From assembly GCA_965221295.1 (NCBI GenBank), contig OZ244879.1, forward strand, positions 1,426,001 to 1,490,000: DNA of 64,000 bases, given 5' to 3'. Each line of letters begins with the position of its first letter. Positions within the stretch are counted from its first letter, which is position 1. The DNA comes from Bin87 sp965221295. Its GTDB lineage: Bacteria; Chloroflexota; Dehalococcoidia; Lucifugimonadales; UBA3495. Positions 43,034 through 52,841 of the stretch are shown one piece after another. Both the position numbers and the translations under genes were made by a program. The notes under the pieces were generated by a model, which was not told the origin of the DNA, searched no databases, and saw only the letters and a program-made list of their open reading frames with translations.

Positions 43034-44280
43034 TGTCATTGCGAGGAGCGGCAGCGACGCGGCAATCCCGCTGGGATGGGCGCGGCCGCCGGGGCCGGGA
43101 GGCGCGCGGCCGTTGGTTGCGGTCGACGAGATTGCCACGGCCTTCGGCCTCGCAATGACAGTTAAGTGACTGTCATTGCGAGGAGCGGCAGCGACGCGGC
43201 AATCCCGCTGGGATGGGCGCGGCCGCCGGGGCCGGGAGGCGCGCGGCCGTTGGTTGCGGTCGACGAGATTGCCACGGCCTTCGGCCTCGCAATGACAGTT
43301 AAGTGACTGTCATTGCGAGGAGCGGCAGCGACGCGGCAATCCCGCTGGGATGGGCGCGGCCGCCGGGGCCGGGAGGCGAACGGCCGTTGGTTGCGGTCGA
43401 CAAGATTGCCACGGCCTTCGGCCTCGCAATGACAGTTAAGTGACTGTCATTGCGAGGAGCGGCAGCGACGCGGCAATCCCGCTGGGAGGCGCGCGGCCGC
43501 CGGGGCCGGGAGGCGAACGGCCGTTGGTTGCGGTCGACGAGATTGCCACGGCCTTCGGCCTCGCAATGACAGTTAAGTGACTGTCATTGCGAGGAGCGGC
43601 AGCGACGCGGCAATCCCGCTGGGAGGCGCGCGGCCGCCGGGGCTGGGAGGCGCGCGGCCGTTGGTTGCGGTCATCGAGATTGCCACGGCCTCCGGCCTCG
43701 CAATGACAGTTAAGTGACTGTCATTGCGAGGAGCGGCAGCGACGCGGCAATCCCGCTGGGACGCGCGCGGCCGCCGGTGCCGGGAGGCGAACGGCCGTTG
43801 GTTGCGGTCGACGAGATTGCCACGGCCTTCGGCCTCGCAATGACAGTTAAGTCACTGTCATTGCGAGGAGCGCTCCCTTTTTCTGTCATTGCGAGGAGCG
43901 GCAGCGACGCGGCAATCCCGCTGGGACGCGCGCGGCCGCCGGGGCCGGGAGGCGAACGGCCGTTGGTTGCGGTCGACGAGATTGCCACGGCCTTCGGCCT
44001 CGCAATGACAGTTAATAGTGACTGTCATTGCGAGGAGCGATAGCGACGCGGCAATCCCGCTGGGATGCGCGCGGCCGCTGGGGCCGGGAGGCGAACGGCC
44101 GTTGGTTGCGGTCATCGAGATTGCCACGGCCTTCGGCCTCGCAATGACAGTCACTTATCTGTCATTGCGAGGAGCGGCAGCGACGCGGCAATCCCGCTGG
44201 GAGGCGAACGGCCGCCGGGGCTGGGAGGCGCGCGGCCGCCGGGGCTGGGACGCGAACGGCCGTTGGGGCGGCGGGGGCGG
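43034..44280. repeat. Array of 127-bp palindromic repeats (8 full, 2 partial)
   Basis: Full copies: 43034-43160, 43171-43297, 43308-43434, 43445-43571, 43582-43708, 43719-43845, 43884-44010 and 44023-44149. Each is exactly 127 bp, and most are separated by GTTAAGTGAC. A 17-bp left-end fragment lies at 43856-43872, and a copy lacking its right end at 44160-44280. Every full copy begins TGTCATTGCGAGG and ends with its inverse CCTCGCAATGACA. GGCAATC near the left and GATTGCC near the right extend the inverted repeat. The GC-rich interior varies (ATGGGCGCGG or GGCGCGCGG, CCGGGAGGCG). Proteins readable through it are spurious. It looks like a palindromic, MITE-like or REP-like element amplified in tandem. 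Confidence 0.95.
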
Positions 44281-44314
44281 GCGTGAAAAGGCTCGGATCG
44301 GTCTGCCGTATAAC

Positions 44315-44342
44315 TTGCATCGATTTTGATTTTGTATAAAAT
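44315..44342 (+). promoter_or_regulatory. Candidate promoter for the giant surface protein
   Basis: TTGCAT (44315-44320) lies 16 bases before TAAAAT (44337-44342) in an AT-rich pocket right after the repeat array. It gives a leader of about 90 bases. Confidence 0.45.
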
Positions 44343-44439
44343 GGAGCGTCGAACGACCATAACGGGCCGTCGGCGTCGATTGCCTGACGGCTGGCCGCGT
44401 AAATTGCACATACCCCACCACCAGGACGAGGATCCCCAG

Positions 44440-47400
44440 ATGAGCGCCTTGCTGCACCACGCTAAAGTTCCGGCCAAGTACCGCCTGCTGGCGGCTATTG
44501 GCATCTTGGCCCTGGCCATGGGCGCCATGCTCTGGAACCCCACACCCACCGATGCGAGCTCGCACCTGCGGTGGGCGGGTCGAACCGACGAAACGACGAA
44601 GACCTTTGCCCAAGGCGGAGGTGGAGGCCAGCAGTGGATATCCTCCGCGGAGGGTGGTACAGGCAACATCACCTACAAGATGCATCTGAAGTCGGACCCC
44701 ACCCAGGGCCTGCCGGAAGGCTTTGGCTTCGGTTCCGGCAGCGCCAGGACCAGGTTGCAGTGGAGTTCCTCGGCGCTCGACGATTACATGGCCAAGACCG
44801 CGTACATCTGGACGGCCACTGACAGCGCCGACCCTCCCGCCAGTATCACACTGGAATTTACAATAGAGATCACCGCCACCACGCCCACCGCGGCCTACCT
44901 TGGCGGGCAAGGCTTGAATGGCTCCATCGTTCTGGGGTGGACCGGCGGCCGGCATCTGGAAGGCTGGGAATACATCATTTCGACGGATTCCAACTTCTCC
45001 GGCGCGAACTGGACGGCGGTGCCCAACAGCGATGAGGACACCACCAGCGTGACCATCACCAGTGGGTTGACCGACAATGCGCTCTATTACGCCAAAGTGC
45101 GGGGGGTCAACGGCCCCGGCGGCAATGTCAAGGGCGCTGAATCGAACAGGGTGTTGGTCCGCAATATCGTGGCTGCGTCAACCATCGACTATGACACCGA
45201 CGACGACGGCTTGATCGAAGTCGATAACACGGCACAGTTGAACGCCATCCGATACGACCTGGACGGGAATGGCCTGTCCACATGGACCGACCTATACATC
45301 CAGCGACCCAACCCACCGAATGCTGGCGAATGGTTGCCTCGCGCCTTCCCTTGGGCGGCCCTCAACATGGGCTGCCCGGACAGCGGCTGCATCGGCTACG
45401 AACTGACCGCTGACTTGAACCTCCTGCCCAATTCCAACGAAGCGCCCGTCCACAATGACGGCGAGGTCAATGGCTGGCGCGGCCTGGGCACGAGCGACGT
45501 TCCCTTCACCGCGACGTTCGATGGCAACGACAACAAGATCGACAACCTGATTCGCGGCAGATTTTACCCAACCAATGGCGGGCCAAGGGATTCGGTCAGC
45601 AACAACGCGACCAATATCCCTGCCGGACTGTTCGGCGTCGTCGGCGAGAGCGGCATAATCCGCAACGTCAACCTCACCAACGTCAATGTTGTAGGACGGA
45701 CCATCAGTACAGACAGCGACGTGACGAAGTGGTCTGGGCAACCCATCGGCGCGCTGGTGGCCGAGAACCGGGGAACCGTCGAGAACAGCACCGCCAGCGG
45801 GCGGGTGTTCCGCATGGACGCCTTCAACCTGCACCTGAAGAGCACCTATCACAACACCCACACCGACAACAATGTTTTTTGGGATGAGCTTGATGCGCAC
45901 AATACCAACGCTTCCATGGGCGGCCTGGTGGGCCTGAACCGGGGCAAGATAGAAGGCAGCGGCGCCAATGTCGATGTCCGGGGGCCGGGCATCATCGGCG
46001 GCCTGGTGGGCGTCAACCGCAAGCTGAATCAGAACGAAGATAATCGGGACACCGGCCAGATCGTCAACAGCTACGCCACGGGCTACGTGGAGGTTGACGG
46101 CACCAGCATGGGCGGTGGCCTGGTGGGATTCAACCACTGGGGCAACATCAGCGGCAGCTACGCCAGCGGCGACGTTTATACCAAGTCAGTGGCGGCGGCC
46201 GGAGAAAACGTGGCCGTCGGCGGCTTGGCCGGCGTCATTCATGGCCGGGGTACGCTGATCAGCAAGAGCTACGCCACCGGCGACGTGACCAACCGGAGCT
46301 CCAATGACACTAGCATCACTCACTACAGACATCTGTGCTACGCGGGCGGTCTGGTAGGCCACGCCTATCACACGGATTTTCAATCCAACAGCAAGGGCAA
46401 CCTCATGCGGATTGAGGATTCCTACTCTACTGGAAACGTGGCAAACTTTTACAAGAATGCCACTGCCCCGCAGGGGGCGTGCGGCGTCGGCGTCATGGTG
46501 GGGTTCGTCAACAGCGGCACCAGGTTGGAGCTGGACGACAGCTACGGCGTCGGCGTGGTCAGAGATCAGACAACCGCGCCCTCCAGCCAAGGATTGCCGG
46601 GCTATACCTACGGCATCGTCGGCTTTAAGGGGCAGGGACCCGGTTACCTAACCGGCAGCCATTCCGGCGCCCATCCCGAGATCAACATTAACAACAGCTA
46701 CTACGAGATTCAACGCACCACCCTCGGCAACAGGGAATATGGCAGTCACAAGAACGACAGCGACATGCGCCTGGCCACGGCTGACGACCGGCGCGGCGTG
46801 TACAACGGCTGGAGTACCGACGTTTGGGACTTCCGCGACGACGACGGACACACGTATCCTGAAATCAAGGTGGACTGGAACGGAGACGGCGTGGCCACGT
46901 CGGCCGAGTTCGCCGCCCCCGGCGATGACCTGGGCGCCCAGCCGCACAGCTATCTGTGGCTGACAGTCAGCGAGGCCAGGCACGACAGCAGGCCATCGAT
47001 GGATTTTCGTTGGACCAGGGGCGACGACAACCAAGGCGGCTTCAAGTGGGAGTGGGCCTATACCACGAATCCGGACAGTACCGGCTCGTTCGTGGCCTTC
47101 CTCAACCAAGATGACCAAGGCATCGGCCGCAATTCAATAAGGACCCGTTTCCGCGACATGGATAATGGCGAGACGTGGTTCGCGCGGGTTCGCGCGGTGG
47201 ACCAGGACGGCAACCAGGTCGGCCCGATATCCAACCGGGTCCACATCACGTTCGCCGATTCGGCGCCGTCGTTCGCGAACACGCCCGTTTCCGACCAGGT
47301 TTACGTCCAGGGTACGAAGATAAACGACCTCGTATTGCCAGCGCCCACCGGCGGCAACGGCACGTTGACGTACCTGCTGACACCAGACAGCGATGGGAAT

Positions 47401-50391
47401 CCGGTTCTGCCCAGCGGCCTCACGTGGGACGCCAATACCAGGACAATCTCTGGCACGCCCAACGCGACCTTCGGCGAGACGGAGTTCACGTGGAGGGTCA
47501 CTGACGGCGACACCATCAACGCCGAATCTGACGAGCTGAAGTTCAAAATGGAGGTCAAGGAAGCGCTGGGCTTCAGCGATAGGTGCGGGGATATAGACGA
47601 TCACACCTTCTACCTGAACACCCCGGTAGATCTGCAGTTGGGGTGCGCGAACGGCGGCATTGGGCCAATCACCCACAGCCTTACGAACATTCCACCAGGT
47701 TTGACCTTCTACCCCGACACCAGGAAGCTCACCGGCGTTCCCACCCAGATCTGGTCGCAACGGTTGGCCTCATATAAGGCCACAACCCAAGGGGAATATG
47801 CCGAAACTGCGGAAATCACCTTCAACATCGAAGTGGAAGGCTGCACCTTTGGAACCCAAACCATCGACGACCTGGTGTACACGGTGGGCGAGCGGGTCCA
47901 GAGGCATGACCTGGCCCTACCACAAGGGTCCTGCTCCCTGGAGAACGACTCTGCGGTTACCCGATCCCTCTACAAGGAGACCGATCCCAGCGACAATTCG
48001 CTGCCCCTGGGAATCTCCATCGGACACAATGTAACCAGTGGCGAACAGTTCCTTCAGGGAACCCCGATAGAGCCATCGACCTCGGTCACCTACGTCTACC
48101 GGGCGAACCCATCGAGTCGCGACGGGTACCCGACCCTTAAGTTCCGGATCTACTCCAAGCTGACGTTGACGGCCGAGGTGGATGACCAAGCCTACGTGGC
48201 GGGGGTGCCCATCTCGACGCTGACCCTGCCGGACTCGACCGGCGGCGTGGGAACCAACCGTACCTACAGCATCAGCCCGGCGCTGCCCGAGGGCTTGTCC
48301 TTCGACGCTGACAGCCGCGAGATCACGGGAACGCCAGCGGCGGCCACCTCCGGTTCCTACACCTACACGGTGACCGACGAGGATACGGACACCAGCAAGA
48401 ATTCAGCGTCTACCACCTTTACCATCGCGGTAACGCAGACCACCATTGCGGGTAGTGTTCCCACCCAGATTTACCCGCCCAACCAGGAGATCACGCCGCT
48501 GGTACTGCCGTTGGCCACCGGCGGCACGGTGACCGACGCCAACCCCTACACCTACGAGCTGTCCCCAGAACTGCCGGCCGGCCTGTCCTTCGACGCGGCG
48601 ACGCGCACCATCTCGGGAACGCCCACCGCGGCCTATGGGGTCATCGAGTTCACCTACAAGGCCACCGACAACAACAACGTCTCGGCCTCGATTACCTTCA
48701 CCATCAGGGACAGCCTGCCGTTGTTGATCCGGCCGTATGTGGACGTGAATCCCACCTTCGGCGATGAGACCGTGGCGGACCAGACCTTCACGCAGGGCGT
48801 GGCCATCGCGCCGTTGCAACTGCCCGAGGCGACCGACGGCAATGAGGCGTTGACCTACAGCGTCAGCCCGGCGCTGCCGGCGGGCCTGATCTTCGACCCG
48901 GAGACTCGCCAAATCACGGGAACGCCCACGACGGCCCAGGACGCCGCCACCTACAGCTACCAGGCCAGGGACATTGACGGAGACCAGGCCAGCCGCGCCT
49001 TCACCATCACCGTGGTGGCGGTTCCGGCTCCCAGCTTCGGCAACGAGTCAATCGCCAACCAGCGCTATGCCCTGGACGCGGCAATCCCCGCGCTGCAGTT
49101 GCCAGAGGCGACGGGAGGCCTGGGCGCGCTGACCTACAGCATCAGCCCGGCCCTGCCGGATGGCCTGAGCTTCAACGCCGCCACCCGGCGCGTCACTGGA
49201 AGGCCCAACGTGGCGCAGAACGCAGCCGCCTACACCTACACGGCAACGGATGAGGGCCGCCGCGAGGCCAGTCTCACCTTCACCATCGCCGTGGCAGTGA
49301 TCGACCTCGAGCCGCGCTTCGGCAGCGAGACGGTGGCGGATCAGACCTACACCCAGAACTCGGCCATCGCCGAGCTGCAACTGCCGGTCGCAACCGGCGG
49401 CAACGGGAGGTTGGCCTACAGCATCTGGCCGGCGCTGCCGGGCGGGTTGACCTTCGACTCCGCGACGCTGCGGGTCACGGGAACGCCGGAAGCTCCGCAG
49501 GACGCTACCACCTACACCTACCTGGCGACCGACGCCGACGGCGACACGGACAGCCTGGCCTTCACCATCACGGTGGAGCCAGACCCCGACGCTCCGACGG
49601 CGCCCACGCTGAGGGTGGTGGCGAGCAGCGACTGGGCGTCGCTGTCGTGGAGCGCCGGTAGCGGCCAAACCACCGGCTGGCAGTACGCCTGGTCCACCTC
49701 GCCGAGCAGCGTGGGGACATGGGCGGAAGTGCCCGGCAGCCACGCCGGCACGAAATACCACACCATCACCGACCTAAGCATCGGCCAGACCTACTACTTC
49801 TGGGTGCGTGGGGTGAACGGCGACCTCGCCGGCGCGGCATCCAACCAGGTGTCGGCGACGCCGCGCGCCGCCAGCAGTGGTGGCGGCGGAGGCGGTGGAG
49901 CGGCGCGAGTATCGCCGCAGCCCACCGCGACGCCGACGCCGGAGCCGGAACCCACGGCCACACCAGAGCCGGAACCGACGGCGACGCCAGAGCCCACCGC
50001 GACGATGGCGCCCACGGCGACACCGATGCCGGAGCCGACGGCCACGCCAGCGCCGGAGCCGACGGCCACGCCCATGCCGGAACCGACGGCCACGCCGATG
50101 CCGGAACCGACGGCGGCCCCGACCGCGACGCCCATGCCGGAGCCCACGGCCACGGCTGAGCCCGAGCCCACCGCAGAGCCGGTGGCCGCGTCGCCGACGC
50201 AGGCGCCGGAACCCACGGCAACGGAGGCGCCGGCGGCCCCAGCGCCGACCACCGCGCCCGAGGACGCCGCGCCGACCGCTCCGTCAGGCGACGGTGTGTC
50301 AAGCACGGTGATTTGGATAATCGTCGCGGTGGTGGTGGGACTGCTGATCGTGGCGGTGATCGGATACCTGCTGTGGCGGCGGCAACGCTAG
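44440..50391 (+). CDS. Giant GLUG / putative-Ig / Pro-Thr surface protein
   Basis: About 1,983 residues. A signal segment (YRLLAAIGILALAMGAML) is followed by a beta-rich domain and an FN3-like domain (~148-240). Next comes DTDDDGLIEVDNTAQLNAIRYD and GLUG-type repeats (~365-775: GGLVGLNRG, YATGYVEVDG, GGLAGV). Eight He_PIG/cadherin-like domains follow (~940-1715), with the pattern LPxATGGxGxLTYSxSPALPxGLxFDxxTRxxTGTP. An FN3 domain (~1717-1810) and a Pro-Thr-Glu stalk (~1826-1950) precede a single membrane helix and RRQR. This is a wall- or envelope-spanning adhesin-like build. ATG 44440 has GAGG upstream; the frame also opens earlier. Confidence 0.9.
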   Translation: MSALLHHAKVPAKYRLLAAIGILALAMGAMLWNPTPTDASSHLRWAGRTDETTKTFAQGGGGGQQWISSAEGGTGNITYKMHLKSDPTQGLPEGFGFGSGSARTRLQWSSSALDDYMAKTAYIWTATDSADPPASITLEFTIEITATTPTAAYLGGQGLNGSIVLGWTGGRHLEGWEYIISTDSNFSGANWTAVPNSDEDTTSVTITSGLTDNALYYAKVRGVNGPGGNVKGAESNRVLVRNIVAASTIDYDTDDDGLIEVDNTAQLNAIRYDLDGNGLSTWTDLYIQRPNPPNAGEWLPRAFPWAALNMGCPDSGCIGYELTADLNLLPNSNEAPVHNDGEVNGWRGLGTSDVPFTATFDGNDNKIDNLIRGRFYPTNGGPRDSVSNNATNIPAGLFGVVGESGIIRNVNLTNVNVVGRTISTDSDVTKWSGQPIGALVAENRGTVENSTASGRVFRMDAFNLHLKSTYHNTHTDNNVFWDELDAHNTNASMGGLVGLNRGKIEGSGANVDVRGPGIIGGLVGVNRKLNQNEDNRDTGQIVNSYATGYVEVDGTSMGGGLVGFNHWGNISGSYASGDVYTKSVAAAGENVAVGGLAGVIHGRGTLISKSYATGDVTNRSSNDTSITHYRHLCYAGGLVGHAYHTDFQSNSKGNLMRIEDSYSTGNVANFYKNATAPQGACGVGVMVGFVNSGTRLELDDSYGVGVVRDQTTAPSSQGLPGYTYGIVGFKGQGPGYLTGSHSGAHPEININNSYYEIQRTTLGNREYGSHKNDSDMRLATADDRRGVYNGWSTDVWDFRDDDGHTYPEIKVDWNGDGVATSAEFAAPGDDLGAQPHSYLWLTVSEARHDSRPSMDFRWTRGDDNQGGFKWEWAYTTNPDSTGSFVAFLNQDDQGIGRNSIRTRFRDMDNGETWFARVRAVDQDGNQVGPISNRVHITFADSAPSFANTPVSDQVYVQGTKINDLVLPAPTGGNGTLTYLLTPDSDGNPVLPSGLTWDANTRTISGTPNATFGETEFTWRVTDGDTINAESDELKFKMEVKEALGFSDRCGDIDDHTFYLNTPVDLQLGCANGGIGPITHSLTNIPPGLTFYPDTRKLTGVPTQIWSQRLASYKATTQGEYAETAEITFNIEVEGCTFGTQTIDDLVYTVGERVQRHDLALPQGSCSLENDSAVTRSLYKETDPSDNSLPLGISIGHNVTSGEQFLQGTPIEPSTSVTYVYRANPSSRDGYPTLKFRIYSKLTLTAEVDDQAYVAGVPISTLTLPDSTGGVGTNRTYSISPALPEGLSFDADSREITGTPAAATSGSYTYTVTDEDTDTSKNSASTTFTIAVTQTTIAGSVPTQIYPPNQEITPLVLPLATGGTVTDANPYTYELSPELPAGLSFDAATRTISGTPTAAYGVIEFTYKATDNNNVSASITFTIRDSLPLLIRPYVDVNPTFGDETVADQTFTQGVAIAPLQLPEATDGNEALTYSVSPALPAGLIFDPETRQITGTPTTAQDAATYSYQARDIDGDQASRAFTITVVAVPAPSFGNESIANQRYALDAAIPALQLPEATGGLGALTYSISPALPDGLSFNAATRRVTGRPNVAQNAAAYTYTATDEGRREASLTFTIAVAVIDLEPRFGSETVADQTYTQNSAIAELQLPVATGGNGRLAYSIWPALPGGLTFDSATLRVTGTPEAPQDATTYTYLATDADGDTDSLAFTITVEPDPDAPTAPTLRVVASSDWASLSWSAGSGQTTGWQYAWSTSPSSVGTWAEVPGSHAGTKYHTITDLSIGQTYYFWVRGVNGDLAGAASNQVSATPRAASSGGGGGGGAARVSPQPTATPTPEPEPTATPEPEPTATPEPTATMAPTATPMPEPTATPAPEPTATPMPEPTATPMPEPTAAPTATPMPEPTATAEPEPTAEPVAASPTQAPEPTATEAPAAPAPTTAPEDAAPTAPSGDGVSSTVIWIIVAVVVGLLIVAVIGYLLWRRQR

Positions 50392-50511
50392 CCAAATCCG
50401 CCAGCGAACCTGATTGCGCTCGCCACCCGTAGCGGCGGCGGGCGCAACGGCTCGGCTGCCCCGTGGGCCGGAGCCACCGGCCTCGGGAATCATGCGCTAG
50501 AATAGTTTGGC

Positions 50512-50533
50512 GGCTGCGGCGTAAACCGCAGCC
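50512..50533 (+). promoter_or_regulatory. Hairpin in the purL leader
   Basis: GGCTGCGG (50512-50519) and CCGCAGCC (50526-50533) form a perfect 8-bp stem with loop CGTAAA, between a TAGAAT -10-like box (50498-50503) and the purL start. It may be an operator or leader structure. It is not a recognisable purine riboswitch. Confidence 0.4.
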
Positions 50534-50563
50534 GTTCTGCATGCTCCATGAACCGTGATTGCG

Positions 50564-52822
50564 ATGCCCGTTAGCAAAGAAGTCCTCGACGAAATCGCGT
50601 TGTCGCCATCCGAGTACCAGATGATCGTGGATCGCCTGGACCGGGAGCCGAACGCGGTTGAACTCGGCATGTTCGGCGCCCTGTGGAGCGAGCATTGCGG
50701 GTACAAGCACTCGCGTCCGCTGCTGGGGATGCTGCCGACCACCTCGGCGCGCACCCTGTCGCAGGCCGGCGCCGAGAACGCCGGCGCCATAGACATCGGC
50801 GACGGTCTGGCGGTGGTGTTCAAGGTGGAGTCCCACAACCATCCGTCCGCCGTGGAGCCGCTGCAGGGAGCGGCCACCGGAGTCGGCGGCATCGTGCGGG
50901 ACATTCTCGCCATGGGGGCGCGGCCCATCGCCCTGCTGAACTCCCTGCGCTTCGGCCCGCCGGATCAGGAGGCCAACCGCAGGCTGCTGCGCGGCGTGGT
51001 GGACGGCATCGGCTGGTACGGCAACTGCATCGGCGTGCCCGACGTGGCTGGCGAAATTTATTTCGATGAATCCTACACCCACAACCCGCTGGTCAACGCG
51101 ATGTGCGTGGGCATCGCGCCGGTGGCCAACCTGGCCAGCGCCGCCGCGGACACGCCCGGCGATGTCCTGCTGCTCGTCGGCGCCGACACCGGGCGCGACG
51201 GCATCCACGGCGCGTCGGGCCTGGCGTCGCGGGCCTTCGAGGAGGAACAGGAACTCCGGCCCACTGTGCAGGTTGGCAACCCGTTCCTGGGCAAGGTTCT
51301 GATTGAAGCCTGCCTGGAGGCGCTGGCCACGGGCAAGGTGCGCGCGCTGCAGGACCTGGGGGCCGCTGGCCTCACCAGCGCCGCCGTCGAATCCGTGGCC
51401 AAGGGAGGCCGTGGCTTTGTATTGGACGTGAACCGTGTGCACCGGCGGGAGGCTGGCATGACCGGCTACGAGGTCATGCTGTCGGAATCCCAGGAGCGCA
51501 TGTTGCTGGTGGCCCGGCCTGAACATGCGCCAGACCTGACCGCCGTGTTCGACAAATGGGACGTGGCGTGCCGGGTCGTCGGCGAGGTTACAGACACGCA
51601 GGTGGCCAGCGTCACCGCGGGTTCCGATAATCTGGCGGCCGCGCCCGTGGCGCATTTGGCGGACGCCCCGCGGTACCGGCTCACCGGCCAACCATCCCCG
51701 GCGGACGAAGCGCGCCGGGAGCTGCAGCTGGCTGACATCCCCATGCCCGCTGATGCCGGGCTGGGCGACGCGGGCGAGATCTTGATCAGGCTGTTGGGGT
51801 CGCCCAACATCGCCAGCAAGCGGCCGGTTTACCGGCAGTACGACCATCAGGTGCAGACCAACACCGTCGTGGGTCCCGGGGCCGGAGACGCCGCCGTGGT
51901 GCGCGTCAAAGAGACCGGCAAGGCCATCGCCGTTGCCATCGACGGCAACGGGCGGCAGTGCTTGCTGAACCCATACCAAGGGGCGCAGCGGATCGTGGCA
52001 GAAGTTACCCGCAACCTGTCTTGCGTCGGCGCCGAACCTCTGGCGCTTACCGATTGCCTGAATTTCGGCAACCCCGAGCGGCCCGACATCTATTGGCAAT
52101 TGGAAGGATGCGTCGCCGGCATCGCGGACGCCTGCCGGGCGCTGGGGACGCCCGTCGTCAGCGGCAACGTCAGCCTGTACAACGAAAGCCAGGGGGCCGC
52201 CATATTCCCTACACCGATTGTCGGCGGCCTGGGCTTGTTGGAGGACGCGCAAAAGCGCTGCGGCATGGGGTTCCCAGCTGGTGGATTGACGGTGGTGATG
52301 CTGGGTGCGGATACGCTGGCTGCGGATGCGCCAGACTTGGCGGGCAGCGAGTATCTGGCGGTCGTTCACGGACTGATCCGAGGCAACCCGCAAATCGATA
52401 TGTCGCTGGAGCGTCGGGTTCAGGACCTATGCCGCAACCTGATCGCGGATGGCGTCGCGCTGTCGGCCCATGATTGCTCGGACGGCGGTTTTGCGGTGGC
52501 CCTGGCCGAGTCGTGCATCGTTGGGGACACTGGCGTCAGGGGCGCCGGGTCCGTGGGTTTTACGGCTGCCGAAACGTTCACGGAAAGCCTACCCACGCGT
52601 TGGGATGCGGCGTTGTTTGGCGAGGCCCCTTCGCGAATCCTGGTATCGGTGGATCCTTCGACCCTGCCGACTGTCTTCGAGGCGGCTCGTCAAGCGCAAG
52701 TACCGGCGGTGGCGTTGGGTGAGACCGGCGGTTCCCAGTTTCGCCTAGGGTCGTTGATCGACGTGGGCGTTGAGGAACTGCGCGCGTGCTGGGAAGGCGG
52801 GCTAGGTTCGGTGTGGGGTTAG
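50564..52822 (+). CDS. purL: FGAM synthase large subunit PurL (small-type)
   Basis: 752 residues, the length of the three-component PurL. The active His is in WSEHCGYKHSRP. KVESHNHPSAVEPLQGAATGVGGIVRDILAMGA, GIGWYGNCIGVPDVAGE, DTGRDGIHGASGLASR, QDLGAAGLTSA and SAHDCSDGGFAVALAE are family blocks. It makes formylglycinamidine ribonucleotide from FGAR, ATP and ammonia delivered by PurQ. It needs PurS, which is not in view. No RBS is seen; ATG 50564 or GTG 50555 are possible starts. It ends 19 bp from the convergent NYN gene. Confidence 0.95.
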   Translation: MPVSKEVLDEIALSPSEYQMIVDRLDREPNAVELGMFGALWSEHCGYKHSRPLLGMLPTTSARTLSQAGAENAGAIDIGDGLAVVFKVESHNHPSAVEPLQGAATGVGGIVRDILAMGARPIALLNSLRFGPPDQEANRRLLRGVVDGIGWYGNCIGVPDVAGEIYFDESYTHNPLVNAMCVGIAPVANLASAAADTPGDVLLLVGADTGRDGIHGASGLASRAFEEEQELRPTVQVGNPFLGKVLIEACLEALATGKVRALQDLGAAGLTSAAVESVAKGGRGFVLDVNRVHRREAGMTGYEVMLSESQERMLLVARPEHAPDLTAVFDKWDVACRVVGEVTDTQVASVTAGSDNLAAAPVAHLADAPRYRLTGQPSPADEARRELQLADIPMPADAGLGDAGEILIRLLGSPNIASKRPVYRQYDHQVQTNTVVGPGAGDAAVVRVKETGKAIAVAIDGNGRQCLLNPYQGAQRIVAEVTRNLSCVGAEPLALTDCLNFGNPERPDIYWQLEGCVAGIADACRALGTPVVSGNVSLYNESQGAAIFPTPIVGGLGLLEDAQKRCGMGFPAGGLTVVMLGADTLAADAPDLAGSEYLAVVHGLIRGNPQIDMSLERRVQDLCRNLIADGVALSAHDCSDGGFAVALAESCIVGDTGVRGAGSVGFTAAETFTESLPTRWDAALFGEAPSRILVSVDPSTLPTVFEAARQAQVPAVALGETGGSQFRLGSLIDVGVEELRACWEGGLGSVWG

Positions 52823-52841
52823 CCGGCTACGGGCGCCAAAT

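Noticed and set aside
43034..44280. CRISPR array
   Set aside because: Repeats are 127 bp and the 10-bp spacers are almost all the same. There are no cas genes and no variable spacers.
43710..44329. Open frames of about 90-110 codons on both strands of the repeat array
   Set aside because: They follow the repeat unit in every copy and read as repeated low-quality peptide. This is a common false annotation for this kind of palindrome.
49719..50311. Alternate-frame reading of the Pro-Thr stalk as a separate Arg-rich gene
   Set aside because: It is the shifted reading of repeated CCGACGGCCACG-type DNA.
50512..50533. Purine riboswitch before purL
   Set aside because: It is only a single 8-bp hairpin, without the three-way junction core.
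49766..52393. Very long antisense frame (875 codons) under purL and the adhesin stalk
   Set aside because: It is a GC-rich shadow with no domain, opposite two certain genes.
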